A stretch of 64,000 nt of DNA from Wenzhouxiangella sp. XN79A (lineage in GTDB: Bacteria > Pseudomonadota > Gammaproteobacteria > Xanthomonadales > Wenzhouxiangellaceae). Below, in pieces: positions 1-6,809 of this stretch (position 1 is its first letter; every line of letters begins with the position of its first letter). The position numbers and the translations under genes were made by a program. Where the stretch lies: NCBI RefSeq assembly GCF_012272825.1, contig NZ_JAAWWS010000134.1:62001-126000 (forward strand). The letters run 5' to 3'. The notes beneath the pieces were generated by a model. The model did not search any database and had not been told where the DNA came from. It was given only the letters and a program-made list of their open reading frames with translations.

Positions 1-2
1 TC

Positions 3-338
3 TTCATGGACTACCTGACCAACGACCTGGCCCGGCTGCAGCGGATCAACCACACGCTGTCGCTGATGACCGAGGAGCAGCGTTCGCAGACCGAGTTACG
101 ACCGGTGAAGACCGTGCTGATCCAGCCCAGTCGCGACGTCCGCGAAGTCGCCACCCGCCACATGCACCGCATCCCGGCCAGCGTCAAGACCCTGCTCCGC
201 GGCATCGGCGCCTGGGGCCCGGGCCGCCTGCCCAGCTACCTGCTGTTCGAAGCCGAATTCTGTCGCGAACTCATCGACCTGGGTTACCGCGACGGCCTCG
301 CTGCCCGGGACGAAGTGCAGGCGGTGATGGGGCGTTAG
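3..338 (+). CDS. Patatin-like phospholipase, C-terminal part (5' end outside window)
   Basis: The reading frame is open from the left edge, so only the last ~111 residues are present. The visible part (SPSRDVREVATRHMHRIP, then LLRGIGAWG and SYLLFEAEFCRELIDLGY) resembles the conserved C-terminal region of bacterial patatin-like acyl hydrolases of the RssA/YlbK type, where a long helix with SYLLFE and CRELIxLGYxD closes the protein. The nucleophile-elbow GXSXG and the catalytic Asp would lie upstream and cannot be checked. The gene ends in TAG and is followed by a 0.7-kb gene-free repeat region. Family assignment is fairly good; substrate unknown. Confidence 0.7.
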   Translation, partial: FMDYLTNDLARLQRINHTLSLMTEEQRSQTELRPVKTVLIQPSRDVREVATRHMHRIPASVKTLLRGIGAWGPGRLPSYLLFEAEFCRELIDLGYRDGLAARDEVQAVMGR

Positions 339-589
339 CAGGGCTCATGTCCCCGTCCTCTGGATGATCGGCGCAAGGAGGACCACGGGACGAAGACCGC
401 AAGGAAGAAAAAGCCATGAAGCAGGGAACCCGCTCGAGGTCGGCACTTCGGCCATCCGAATCGGCGCTCCAGTGCACAGCGGCCTGCCCGTTCCCGGGGT
501 GGGAGAGGAAAACCCGCGTTTCCGGTTCTCCAGCAGGAATCGGATTTTCCTCGCGTTCTTCGCCCCTTGATCCTCTTCGCGTTGATCAG
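339..589. other. Gene-free stretch before the repeat cluster
   Basis: Short open frames occur on both strands, but none has a convincing ribosome binding site or recognisable protein. A purine-rich patch (GGAAGAAAAAGCC) lies near 400. I see no clear terminator for the patatin-like gene and no RNA gene. It directly abuts the CTAG-bounded element at 590. Confidence 0.4.
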
Positions 590-859
590 CTAGTGGGCCA
601 TGCGGATCGTTCGGTAACGCTCAGAGCCGCTGTGCCGGTGCGAATCAAGGCGCGTTTCGCAGGGAATGGCCGCTCCCTTGCCGGGAAACGCAACGCCGAG
701 TCGTGCCGGCACACTGACTCCCGAAGCGCCGTCGCACCCGCACCGAAGGCTGCGTTCCGCTCGCTCGACGGCCCGGCAAGGACGCCTGCACTCGCGCGCC
801 TTGCATACGACGCGGGTGCGACGGCCGAGCGTCACCTCATTTGCCGCATGGCCCACTAG
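590..859. repeat. 270-bp element with terminal inverted repeats (CTAG-ended, MITE-like)
   Basis: Left end CTAGTGGGCCATGCGG (590-605) is repeated exactly in inverted orientation at the right end (844-859), and the similarity continues imperfectly for about 33 bp to a shared ACGCTC. No transposase is encoded. Its interior (GGCGCGTTTCGCAGG...) recurs at 56187-56346 and, more diverged and inverted, at 3524-3775. The right-end CTAG overlaps the start of the next repeat. A non-autonomous transposable element is the most economical reading; the mobiliser is unknown. Confidence 0.65.
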
Positions 860-1022
860 CCCGCATTGTTCATGAATGCGCTCGCGCCCTTGCCTGGTCC
901 TTGTCCGCACAGCGAATCGTCCTCGCTCGGAAATACAGCAGGGTCTTCCGCTCGGTCGGAAAATCCCCTGTGCGAACAATTCCCGGCGCAATCATCGCGG
1001 CGATTCATGAACAATGCGGGCT
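858..1022 (+). repeat. 165-bp inverted-terminal repeat element, copy A (MITE-like)
   Basis: Begins AGCCCGCATTGTTCATG and ends with the inverted counterpart CATGAACAATGCGGGCT. A second copy of exactly 165 bp lies in opposite orientation at 56025-56189; by eye the copies differ at about six positions (roughly 96% identity). No coding capacity of its own. Equal length, near identity and matching terminal inverted repeats indicate a recently mobile, non-autonomous element rather than chance similarity. Confidence 0.75.
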
Positions 1023-1057
1023 GGAGATGGAGGCCCGAACCAGAAAAGAAGCCCGGA

Positions 1058-1360
1058 TCAGATACGAACGCGGCCGCGGAGGATGTCGTAGAACATGACC
1101 CAGTCGCCGGCCAGGCTGTAGAACGGGTATCGGAAGGTTGCCGGCCGGTTCTTCTCGAATACGAAGTGGCCGATCCAGGCGAAGCCGTAGCCGGCCAGCG
1201 GCATGGCCAGCAGCCACCACGGCGAGACGACGATGCCGGCGATCAGCGCGGCGATCACCAGCCAGGTGCCGATGAAATGCAGCAGCCGGCAGCGGCGGTC
1301 GGCGTGTTCGTCGAGGTAGTAGGGGTAGAACTCGCGGAAGCTGGAAAACGATCGGCTCAT
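1058..1360 (-). CDS. Mpo1-like/DUF962 membrane protein
   Basis: A 100-residue protein with two hydrophobic segments (about 26-45 and 48-68). It carries the family pattern: EHADRRCRLLHFIGT with His19 and His28, and GHFVFEKNRPATF with His65. In yeast Mpo1 such histidines bind iron for alpha-oxidation of 2-hydroxy fatty acids; the bacterial role is not established. The ATG at 1360 is chosen because GGAG lies about 9 bases upstream and the longer frame adds unrelated residues. It follows the Spy-like gene by 13 bases, so the two are probably co-transcribed. Confidence 0.85.
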   Translation of the reverse strand: MSRSFSSFREFYPYYLDEHADRRCRLLHFIGTWLVIAALIAGIVVSPWWLLAMPLAGYGFAWIGHFVFEKNRPATFRYPFYSLAGDWVMFYDILRGRVRI

Positions 1361-1373
1361 TCGAAGACTCCGG

Positions 1374-2270
1374 TCAGAGGTCGCCACCCCAGCCCACGGC
1401 CTGCTCGCGCAGCACCGGCGCAAGGTGGCCGATCAGGCCGAGCTGGTCGTCGGTCAGCACCTCGCGGATCTGCAGCGTGACGTCGACGCGCAGCAGGACC
1501 AGAATCTCGAACAGATCGGCCCGGGCCTGCAGCGCCGCGCCGATGGCCGCCTCATCGCGCGGTGTCGTGCGGGCCACTTCGCCGAGCGCCTGGCGGTTGG
1601 CGGCCAGGTCGGCGGCCAGGCCGAGAAACTCGCCAACCGCGGCCTCGACGATCGCGCGGACCGCCGCGCGCTGCTCCGGCGTCAGCCCCATCGCGGCGGC
1701 GGCGTCGGTCATCGCATCGCCGGTCTTCGGCCCGCCGCGCTGCAGCGCGGTCCGGCTCATCATGATGCGCTCGGCGGTCGCGCCGACCTGCCCCATCCAC
1801 TCGGTCAGTCGATCGCGGATCAGCGCGCGAAGCTCGTCGAGCAACAGCAGCTGCGATTCGTCCAGCACGGCGCGGACGGCGATGATCGTGTCGATTTCCA
1901 GCCCGGTCAGCTCGGCCGCCGCCCGGCCCTGGGCCTCGGCCAGGCGCTCGATGCGGTCGGTGTCGACCGGCTGCGCCTGCAGCGCGTCGTCGATCTCCGC
2001 GCGACGCAGGACGATCGGCTCGAACCGGCCGGCCAGGTCATCGGCGGCTCGCATCAGGATCACGCCGACCTGGACCTGCTGGGCCGGGGTCAGCTGGAAT
2101 TCTTCGGCCAGCGCGCGAACCTCGTCGACGAACTCGCTCAGCGCGGCCGCGTCGGGCCCGCTCGGCGAAGCCGCGGGCACGGCACGGAACTCGGCGGTCC
2201 GGGCGTCGACCCGTTGCGCGCCGACCAGCGCGAAGGCAAGGATCAGGAGAACAAGCAGGGCGAATCGCAT
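1374..2270 (-). CDS. Periplasmic Spy/CpxP-like (LTxxQ) protein with a duplicated module
   Basis: 298 residues with a signal peptide (MRFALLVLLILAFALVGA). The rest is almost wholly alpha-helical, rich in Ala, Arg, Glu and Leu. Two LTxxQ-type motifs, LTPAQQ near residue 61 and LTPEQR near 196, each open a similar helical module, and a third related sequence (LTDDQLG) lies near the C terminus. Spy and CpxP use such helices as periplasmic chaperones or stress sensors and are only ~160 residues long, so this looks like a tandem duplication. Neighbours are a MerC-like gene upstream and an Mpo1-like gene downstream, which suggests envelope or metal stress, but that is inference. Confidence 0.6.
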   Translation of the reverse strand: MRFALLVLLILAFALVGAQRVDARTAEFRAVPAASPSGPDAAALSEFVDEVRALAEEFQLTPAQQVQVGVILMRAADDLAGRFEPIVLRRAEIDDALQAQPVDTDRIERLAEAQGRAAAELTGLEIDTIIAVRAVLDESQLLLLDELRALIRDRLTEWMGQVGATAERIMMSRTALQRGGPKTGDAMTDAAAAMGLTPEQRAAVRAIVEAAVGEFLGLAADLAANRQALGEVARTTPRDEAAIGAALQARADLFEILVLLRVDVTLQIREVLTDDQLGLIGHLAPVLREQAVGWGGDL

Positions 2271-2333
2271 CGGGGACCCTCCCGGATCGGAGTCACGAAA
2301 TCGAACGTCGATCCCGAAAATACCACGCCGGGT

Positions 2334-2762
2334 TCAGCGCCGGCCAGTGCCTCGACTCTTCAGGTTCAGCAGGTGGCCGATGATCAGCAGGACGCCGCCG
2401 ACCGACGTGACCGCGGCGATGCCCAGCGGCGGCAGCGCGTGCTGAAGCTCCAACAGCAGCGCCAGCACCAGGAAGCCCAGGCCCAGCGCGGCGGGAATCC
2501 AGATTCGCGGATTGCGGTGTTTCAGGTAGCCCAGCGTGTAGGCCAGCCCGCTGACCGGAAGAATCACCGCCAGCAGCACCACATGGAAGACCTCGTGGGA
2601 CAGGAACCCGGCCGACAGCGACGGCGCGACCACCAGCAGAACCGGCAGTGCCAGGCACTGCAGCAGACAGAACGCGGACACGCCGATGCCGAGCCGGTCC
2701 AGCCAGGTGACGGGCAGGTCGGCCTTCTCGGCAGTGCGTTGCTGATTCAGTACGGCGGCCAT
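2334..2762 (-). CDS. MerC-domain membrane protein
   Basis: 142 residues with four predicted membrane helices (about 26-46, 54-76, 88-104, 112-130). The first helix carries Cys32 and Cys36 in FCLLQCLALP, the CxxxC form found in MerC-domain proteins outside mer operons, where metal-ion handling is presumed. There is no merR, merT or merA nearby, so mercury resistance is unlikely to be the main job. An AT-rich Zur-like palindrome lies 20-45 bases upstream of the start, suggesting zinc-responsive expression. The Spy-like gene follows 63 bases downstream on the same strand. Confidence 0.8.
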   Translation of the reverse strand: MAAVLNQQRTAEKADLPVTWLDRLGIGVSAFCLLQCLALPVLLVVAPSLSAGFLSHEVFHVVLLAVILPVSGLAYTLGYLKHRNPRIWIPAALGLGFLVLALLLELQHALPPLGIAAVTSVGGVLLIIGHLLNLKSRGTGRR

Positions 2763-2782
2763 GGGGTGGGCTCGGTGGATTC

Positions 2783-2805
2783 AAATGCAATGATATAACA
2801 TTTTT
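2783..2805 (-). promoter_or_regulatory. Possible Zur box upstream of the merC-like gene
   Basis: Read on the minus strand the site contains AATGTTATATCATTGCATT, an imperfect palindrome in otherwise GC-rich DNA. Its left half AATGTTATA matches the half-site of the gammaproteobacterial Zur operator; the right half (TTGCATT) is degenerate. Its position just upstream of a metal-handling membrane protein fits. It could instead simply be an AT-rich -10 region. Confidence 0.4.
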
Positions 2806-2971
2806 GTGGCCGGCTGCGGGCGGCTGAACGGGGCGGTCGCTGAAGCCGGTCCGGGCACGAGGCAGGCGGTCGCGGAGCGGCTCGGTTCCAAGCCGTTGTC
2901 GCGTCGGAGGGGGCGAATCCCGAAAGTAGCCAACGAAGGTGGCCGAACGCGGCAGGGTGAGCGAAGCAGGA

Positions 2972-3116
2972 ATGGTGCCGGCTGAGGGATGGCTGTCGCT
3001 GCGCGCCAGCGAACTCGCGGCGGAGCCGCTCGCTTCGAACCGTTCATTCGTCGGGGGTTCGAATCGTGCCCATGCCGAAGGTCGCGGTAAACCGAAACAA
3101 CGGATTCAAATGAACG
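2972..3116 (-). repeat. 145-bp tandem repeat, unit distal to tRNA-Thr
   Basis: Differs from the adjacent unit (3117-3261) at three positions. Bases 2973-2990 are an exact copy of the 18-base 3' end of tRNA-Thr including CCA, in the same orientation as the tRNA. Bases 3050-3065 hold GTCGGGGGTTCGAATC, the exact reverse complement of the strand reading across the T-arm. A weakly similar, decayed stretch lies further out (about 2875-2970). Confidence 0.85.
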
Positions 3117-3261
3117 ATGGTGCCGGCTGAGGGATGGCTGTCGCTGCGCGCCAGCGAACTCGCGGCTGCGCCGCTCGGTTCGAACCGTTCATTCGTCGGG
3201 GGTTCGAATCGTGCCCATGCCGAAGGTCGCGGTAAACCGAAACAACGGATTCAAATGAACG
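3117..3261 (-). repeat. 145-bp tandem repeat, unit proximal to tRNA-Thr
   Basis: Second unit of the array, with tRNA-Thr 3'-end copy at 3118-3135 and inverted T-arm copy at 3195-3210. The next period would start at 3262, exactly where the tRNA gene's own CCA end lies, so the tRNA is in register with the array. On the minus strand the array follows immediately after the tRNA, as the 178-bp repeats do at E. coli tyrT. Confidence 0.85.
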
Positions 3262-3262
3262 A

Positions 3263-3338
3263 TGGTGCCGGCTGAGGGATTCGAACCCCCGACCCTCTGA
3301 TTACAAATCAGATGCTCTACCACCTGAGCTAAGCCGGC
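3263..3338 (-). tRNA. tRNA-Thr (anticodon TGT)
   Basis: 76 nucleotides including an encoded CCA. The acceptor stem pairs GCCGGCT with its 3' counterpart, the D-arm reads TAGCTCAGGTGGTAGAGCA, the anticodon stem-loop is TCTGA-TTTGTAA-TCAGA, and the T-arm contains GGTTCGAATCC. The anticodon TGT reads ACA threonine codons. The gene sits downstream of the SPOR gene on the same strand and is followed by the 145-bp repeats. No U-tract terminator is seen directly after it. Confidence 0.95.
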
Positions 3339-3420
3339 GTCTTCCGGGAAGATTCTGAATTGTATCGGACACCAGGATGGCTGTCGCTGCGCGCCAGCGA
3401 GCTCGCGGCAGCGCCGCTCG

Positions 3421-3495
3421 GTTCGAACCCGGGACCCGCCGCTTGCCGTGACAATCGACAGATCGGATGCTCTAGCCACTGAGCCAAGGCATTTG
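3421..3495 (-). pseudogene. Degenerate tRNA-like sequence
   Basis: On the minus strand this reads GCCTTGGCTCAGTGGCTAGAGC (D-arm-like), then a stretch that does not fold into a proper anticodon arm, then GGGTCCCGGGTTCGAACC, which matches a T-arm. The acceptor stem does not pair. It is followed at 3373-3420 by another copy of the interior of the 145-bp repeat (GATGGCTGTCGCTGCGCG). I read it as a tRNA relic caught up in the rearrangements around tRNA-Thr. Confidence 0.45.
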
Positions 3496-3523
3496 GCCGC
3501 ACACGGACTTGCTTCCAGTGTAC

Positions 3524-3775
3524 CCCGCCACTCATTGTGTGACGTATGGCGTGCGCCTGAATCGACAGGGCAAGGCGCGGCCCGCAGTGAAGGGCCGGCC
3601 CTTGACAAGGGACGCAAGGCCGCACTGTCGGTTCGGGCGCGCTCCTCGAAGGGCGAGCCGGAGAGCCTTCATCCGCGGCGTTCCGTCGCCTGGAAGGACG
3701 CTGCCATTCCCTGCCAGACCGGCCTTGCAGCCAGACGCTCTCCGACTCGCGAGACGGTACACAACGAGTGGCGAG
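3524..3775. repeat. ~250-bp element with terminal inverted repeats (CGCCACTC-ended, MITE-like)
   Basis: Left end CGCCACTCATTGTGTGACGT and right end, inverted, CGCCACTCGTTGTGTACCGT match at 16 of 20 positions. The interior contains GCGTCCTTCCAGGCGACGG when read on the minus strand, recurring at 56256-56310, and the left terminus recurs inverted at 56320-56346. No open frame looks like a transposase. It is therefore a relative of the 590-859 element with different ends. Confidence 0.6.
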
Positions 3776-3804
3776 GGACGCAGGGGTCTGGACCAAACGC
3801 TCAC

Positions 3805-4431
3805 TCAGAAACACGGAATCGCGAAATGTTTCGCACCGGGGCTGGAGCGCAGGATGAAGCGCCAGGGGGAGCGTTCGCCGGGGTCGATGCGGTAGTCGAG
3901 CCAGAACTGGGGGATGTCTTCACGGCGCACCGCGAGCTGGGCGTCGAAGCCCATGGATCGAATCCGGGCCAGGCGGGCGCGGGCGTTCTCGCGGCGTTCG
4001 AACAGGCCCAGCGAGACGGCGTCGGGCAGGTCCTCGTCGGCGACGACGAAATAATCTTCGACACCCCGGCTGGCCAGTTCCTGGGCCAGCTCGATGGCAC
4101 TGGAGCGGCTGGGGGCCGCGACGAAGACCCACCAGCCGCGATCACGGTCGGCCTCGGTGCGTCGCGGCCGGATTTCGCTGGCGAAGGGGCGCAGGCGATC
4201 CTCGGCGCGGCTCTGCTGGACCAGCGTGGCGAACGGACCGATCGTGAAACAGCGCGGGCCCTGCGCCTGGCTTTCCTGCCAGTCCAGCGCAATCAGTTCC
4301 AGCTGGGGAATGTCGGGATCGGCGACCGGCGGCGGCAACCGGGGCGCCGGCGGGGGCTGCATCTGCCCGAGCACCAGCAGCGCCAGGTTCACCACCACCA
4401 GCAGCACCGCGGCAATGCGCCACGCCATCAT
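3805..4431 (-). CDS. SPOR-domain protein
   Basis: 208 residues: an N-terminal hydrophobic helix (about 4-23) acting as signal anchor, a Pro-rich linker (PPPAPRLPPP), then about 60-195 with the pattern of a SPOR domain (CFTIGPFATLVQQSRAEDRL, later WWVFVAAPSRSSAIELAQEL). SPOR domains bind peptidoglycan stripped of stem peptides, often at the division site. The start overlaps the coaX stop as ATGA, so translation is probably coupled. The same order birA-coaX-SPOR-tRNA is familiar in xanthomonads. A cell-wall role is expected; a specific one cannot be named. Confidence 0.8.
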   Translation of the reverse strand: MMAWRIAAVLLVVVNLALLVLGQMQPPPAPRLPPPVADPDIPQLELIALDWQESQAQGPRCFTIGPFATLVQQSRAEDRLRPFASEIRPRRTEADRDRGWWVFVAAPSRSSAIELAQELASRGVEDYFVVADEDLPDAVSLGLFERRENARARLARIRSMGFDAQLAVRREDIPQFWLDYRIDPGERSPWRFILRSSPGAKHFAIPCF

Positions 4432-5180
4432 CGCTCGGGGTCCATCCGCGTCACGGCAAGCGCCAGTCCGTGCAGCACCAGGTCGGGCTGCAGTTCATCG
4501 ATCTCCAGCGCGGATTGTACCGCCGCGGCCCCGCCCCCGGTCAGCACCACCCGGGGACGGGTGCCCAGGTCCCGCGTGCCGGCCTCGATCGCCCGGTCCA
4601 GCGCCCCGACCTGCTGCAGCACCAGCCCGCGCTCCAGCGCCAGGGCGGTGGTCAGGGCCGGGGCATCGAATCGTTCGACCGGCTGCCGCGGGCGCTCGAG
4701 GCCGGACGCGCGCTCCAGCAGGCCGCTGCGGGCCGCCTCGGGCCCGGGCAGGATCCAGCCGCCGCGGTGGCGACCCTCGGCATCGACCAGGTCCACCGTG
4801 GTGGCCGTGCCGACGTCGATGACGCACAGCGGGTCTGGCCGTTGCCGCCAGGCGGCATTGAACGCCAGCCAGCGATCGACGCCCAGCGTCGCGTAGCCGG
4901 GCGCGACGTCCAGCCGCGGCGCACCGAGGGCGATGCGGACCAGGGTCGCACCGGTGGCGGCCACGGCGTCGACCAGCGGCCGCACCGTCGCGTCGGGCGG
5001 CACGGCGGCCAGCACGATCGACGCGACCGCTTCGGCGGCCACCCGGTCCGGGAACGCCTCGGCGGTCGTCGTGTGCGCGTGGCCGAGCGTGCCGCCGGGC
5101 CGCAGTTCGGCCCACTTGACGCGGCTATGCCCCAGGTCGGCCAGCCAGCGCGGAGACGGGCTTCGTTCAGACGCGGGCAC
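4428..5180 (-). CDS. coaX: Type III pantothenate kinase
   Basis: Phosphorylates pantothenate in the first step of coenzyme A synthesis, in the cytoplasm. 250 residues, normal for the family. The ASKHA-fold phosphate-binding motif is DLGHSRVKW (15-23), the substrate loop GVDRWLAF (100-107) and the second Asp motif DVGTATTVD (122-130), followed by GGWILPGP. It overlaps birA by 14 bases and the SPOR gene by 4, in a compact operon. Type III enzymes are the acetyl-CoA-insensitive form, here replacing E. coli-type CoaA. Confidence 0.93.
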   Translation of the reverse strand: MPASERSPSPRWLADLGHSRVKWAELRPGGTLGHAHTTTAEAFPDRVAAEAVASIVLAAVPPDATVRPLVDAVAATGATLVRIALGAPRLDVAPGYATLGVDRWLAFNAAWRQRPDPLCVIDVGTATTVDLVDAEGRHRGGWILPGPEAARSGLLERASGLERPRQPVERFDAPALTTALALERGLVLQQVGALDRAIEAGTRDLGTRPRVVLTGGGAAAVQSALEIDELQPDLVLHGLALAVTRMDPER

Positions 5181-6123
5181 GGAGACTCACCTCCCCGGCA
5201 GCGAGCTCTTCGCGGCCGGCATCGGTCCGCAGCCACAGCCCGCCGCGTTCGCTGACGCCGTCGGCCACGCCGTGGCGCACACCGCCGGTCCCGTGGACAT
5301 CGACCGCCCGCCCGGCCAGCACGTCGCGCGCCGCCCAGGCCTCGGCGAACGGCGCGAAGCCGAGCTTCTCGAAGCGTTCGCAGGCCGCGTCCAGCGATGT
5401 GACCAGCGCCGCGGCCAGTTCGTTGCGACGGTCCGGCGCCACGCCGAGCGCGGCCAGGTCGGTGACCGGCTGGTCGATCCCGGCCCGGGCGGGCTCGGGC
5501 AGCCAGACGTTGATGCCGACGCCGACGACCACCGAACACGGGCCGTCCACGCTGCCCTGCAGTTCGACCAGCAGGCCGCCCAGCTTGGCCCCGCCGGCGA
5601 CCAGGTCGTTCGGCCATTTCAGTCCGACCCCTGAAACGCCCTGCCCGGCCAGCGCCTCGGCGCAGGCCAGGCCGGCAACCAGGCTCAGCGGACCGAGCCG
5701 CGGCAGGCCGACCTCGAAGCGGAACCCGAAGCTCAGCGCCATTGCGCCGCCGGGCGGCGCGATCCACGACCGACCCCGACGGCCCCGCCCGGCCTGCTGC
5801 CATTCGGCCAGCACCGCGCGCCGATGGCCGAAACCTCCGCCGGCGAGCTCGGCGTTGGTCGACGCACAGCGCTCCAGCACATCGAGTTCGATCCCGGCCG
5901 GAACCGCGGCCGCGATCCGCTCGGCCGACAACAGGGCGATCGGCCGGGCCAGCCGATACCCGCATGCGGGGTCGGACTCGATCGGCAATGCCGCGCCGCG
6001 CAGGACTTCGACCTGCTTCCAGATCGCGGCACGGCTGACGCCGAGGGCATCGGACAGCGCCGGGCCACCGTGCCACCGGCCGTCGGCCAGCCGAGCCAGG
6101 AGATGCAGGGCGGGATCGTTCAT
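5167..6123 (-). CDS. birA: Biotin-[acetyl-CoA-carboxylase] ligase / biotin repressor
   Basis: 318 residues in the two-domain BirA form. An N-terminal winged helix-turn-helix (about 1-62, SDALGVSRAAIWKQVEVLR) is followed by the ligase domain with the biotinyl-5'-AMP loop GRGRRGRSW (112-120) and KWPNDL (169-174), then a small C-terminal SH3-like domain. It attaches biotin to the acetyl-CoA carboxylase carrier protein; the helix-turn-helix suggests it may also repress biotin genes, though none lies nearby. It sits 25 bases after plsY and overlaps coaX. Confidence 0.95.
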   Translation of the reverse strand: MNDPALHLLARLADGRWHGGPALSDALGVSRAAIWKQVEVLRGAALPIESDPACGYRLARPIALLSAERIAAAVPAGIELDVLERCASTNAELAGGGFGHRRAVLAEWQQAGRGRRGRSWIAPPGGAMALSFGFRFEVGLPRLGPLSLVAGLACAEALAGQGVSGVGLKWPNDLVAGGAKLGGLLVELQGSVDGPCSVVVGVGINVWLPEPARAGIDQPVTDLAALGVAPDRRNELAAALVTSLDAACERFEKLGFAPFAEAWAARDVLAGRAVDVHGTGGVRHGVADGVSERGGLWLRTDAGREELAAGEVSLRARV

Positions 6124-6148
6124 CGGGGGCAGGACCGTCGCGGGCCGG

Positions 6149-6805
6149 CTACTTGCGGCGCTTCAGCACGCGCGCCTTCTCGAAGCGGTTCTCGGTACCG
6201 CTGGCCAACCGGGCGAGGTTGCTGCGGTGGGTGAACACCAGCAGCACGGCCAGCGCGATCGCGAACACGCCCAGCGCCAGGGGCAGCGGTTCCGGGCCGA
6301 GCAGGTACATCGACGGCACCAGGCTCAGGCCGGCCAGGATGGTCGCCAGGCCCACGTAGCCGGTGCCGAACAGGGTAATCAGCCAGACCAGCAGAAGCGG
6401 CAGGATGCACCACGGCGCGAGCACCGCGACCGCGCCGACCGCGGTGCCGGCCCCCTTGCCCCCGCGGAAGCCGAAATAGACCGGCCAGACGTGGCCGAGC
6501 ACGGCCGCGAAGCCGCAGGCGCAGGCCAGCCACAGCCGCGACGGCTCGCTGTCGGCAAGCAACGGGGCCAGCATCGGCAGCAGCCCGGCGGCGACCACGC
6601 CCTTGCCGAGATCGATCAGGACCACGCCCAGCGCGAACGACCAGCCGACCGTGCGCAGTGCGTTGGTGCCGCCGGCGTTGCCCGAGCCCTGGGTCCGGAT
6701 GTCGATTCCGCGCAGTCGGCCGAGCACCAGCGAGCCGGAAATCGAGCCGACCAGGTAACCGAGCAGGGCGAACAGCAGCAGATCGAGCAGTGCGGTGATC
6801 GGCAT
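6149..6805 (-). CDS. plsY: Acyl-phosphate:glycerol-3-phosphate acyltransferase
   Basis: Integral inner-membrane enzyme that makes lysophosphatidic acid from glycerol-3-phosphate and acyl-phosphate. 218 residues with about five membrane helices. The three catalytic motifs are visible: GSISGSLVLGR with the phosphate loop GSGNAGGTNALR (40-51), FRGGKGAGTAVG, and the late hydrophobic loop. It starts only four bases after the stop of the gene for a fused fatty acid kinase, which makes acyl-phosphate, its own donor substrate. Slightly longer than typical, with a basic C-terminal tail (RFEKARVLKRRK). Confidence 0.94.
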   Translation of the reverse strand: MPITALLDLLLFALLGYLVGSISGSLVLGRLRGIDIRTQGSGNAGGTNALRTVGWSFALGVVLIDLGKGVVAAGLLPMLAPLLADSEPSRLWLACACGFAAVLGHVWPVYFGFRGGKGAGTAVGAVAVLAPWCILPLLLVWLITLFGTGYVGLATILAGLSLVPSMYLLGPEPLPLALGVFAIALAVLLVFTHRSNLARLASGTENRFEKARVLKRRK

Positions 6806-6809
6806 GGCC

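Noticed and set aside
416-859. Open frames on both strands across the 590-859 element
   Set aside because: They end in the same Met-Ala-His from the terminal inverted repeats, which shows they are a by-product of the repeat rather than a gene.
2939-3130. Small frame within the tRNA-Thr repeats, compared with the Tpr protein frame of E. coli tyrT
   Set aside because: It is not strongly basic like Tpr and has no ribosome site; the similarity is only in location.
2972-3261. CRISPR array
   Set aside because: Only two units of 145 bp with no short repeat/spacer alternation and no cas genes.
3448-4896. Long plus-strand frame through the repeat and the SPOR and coaX genes
   Set aside because: Opposite two clearly recognisable genes; composition is shadow-like.
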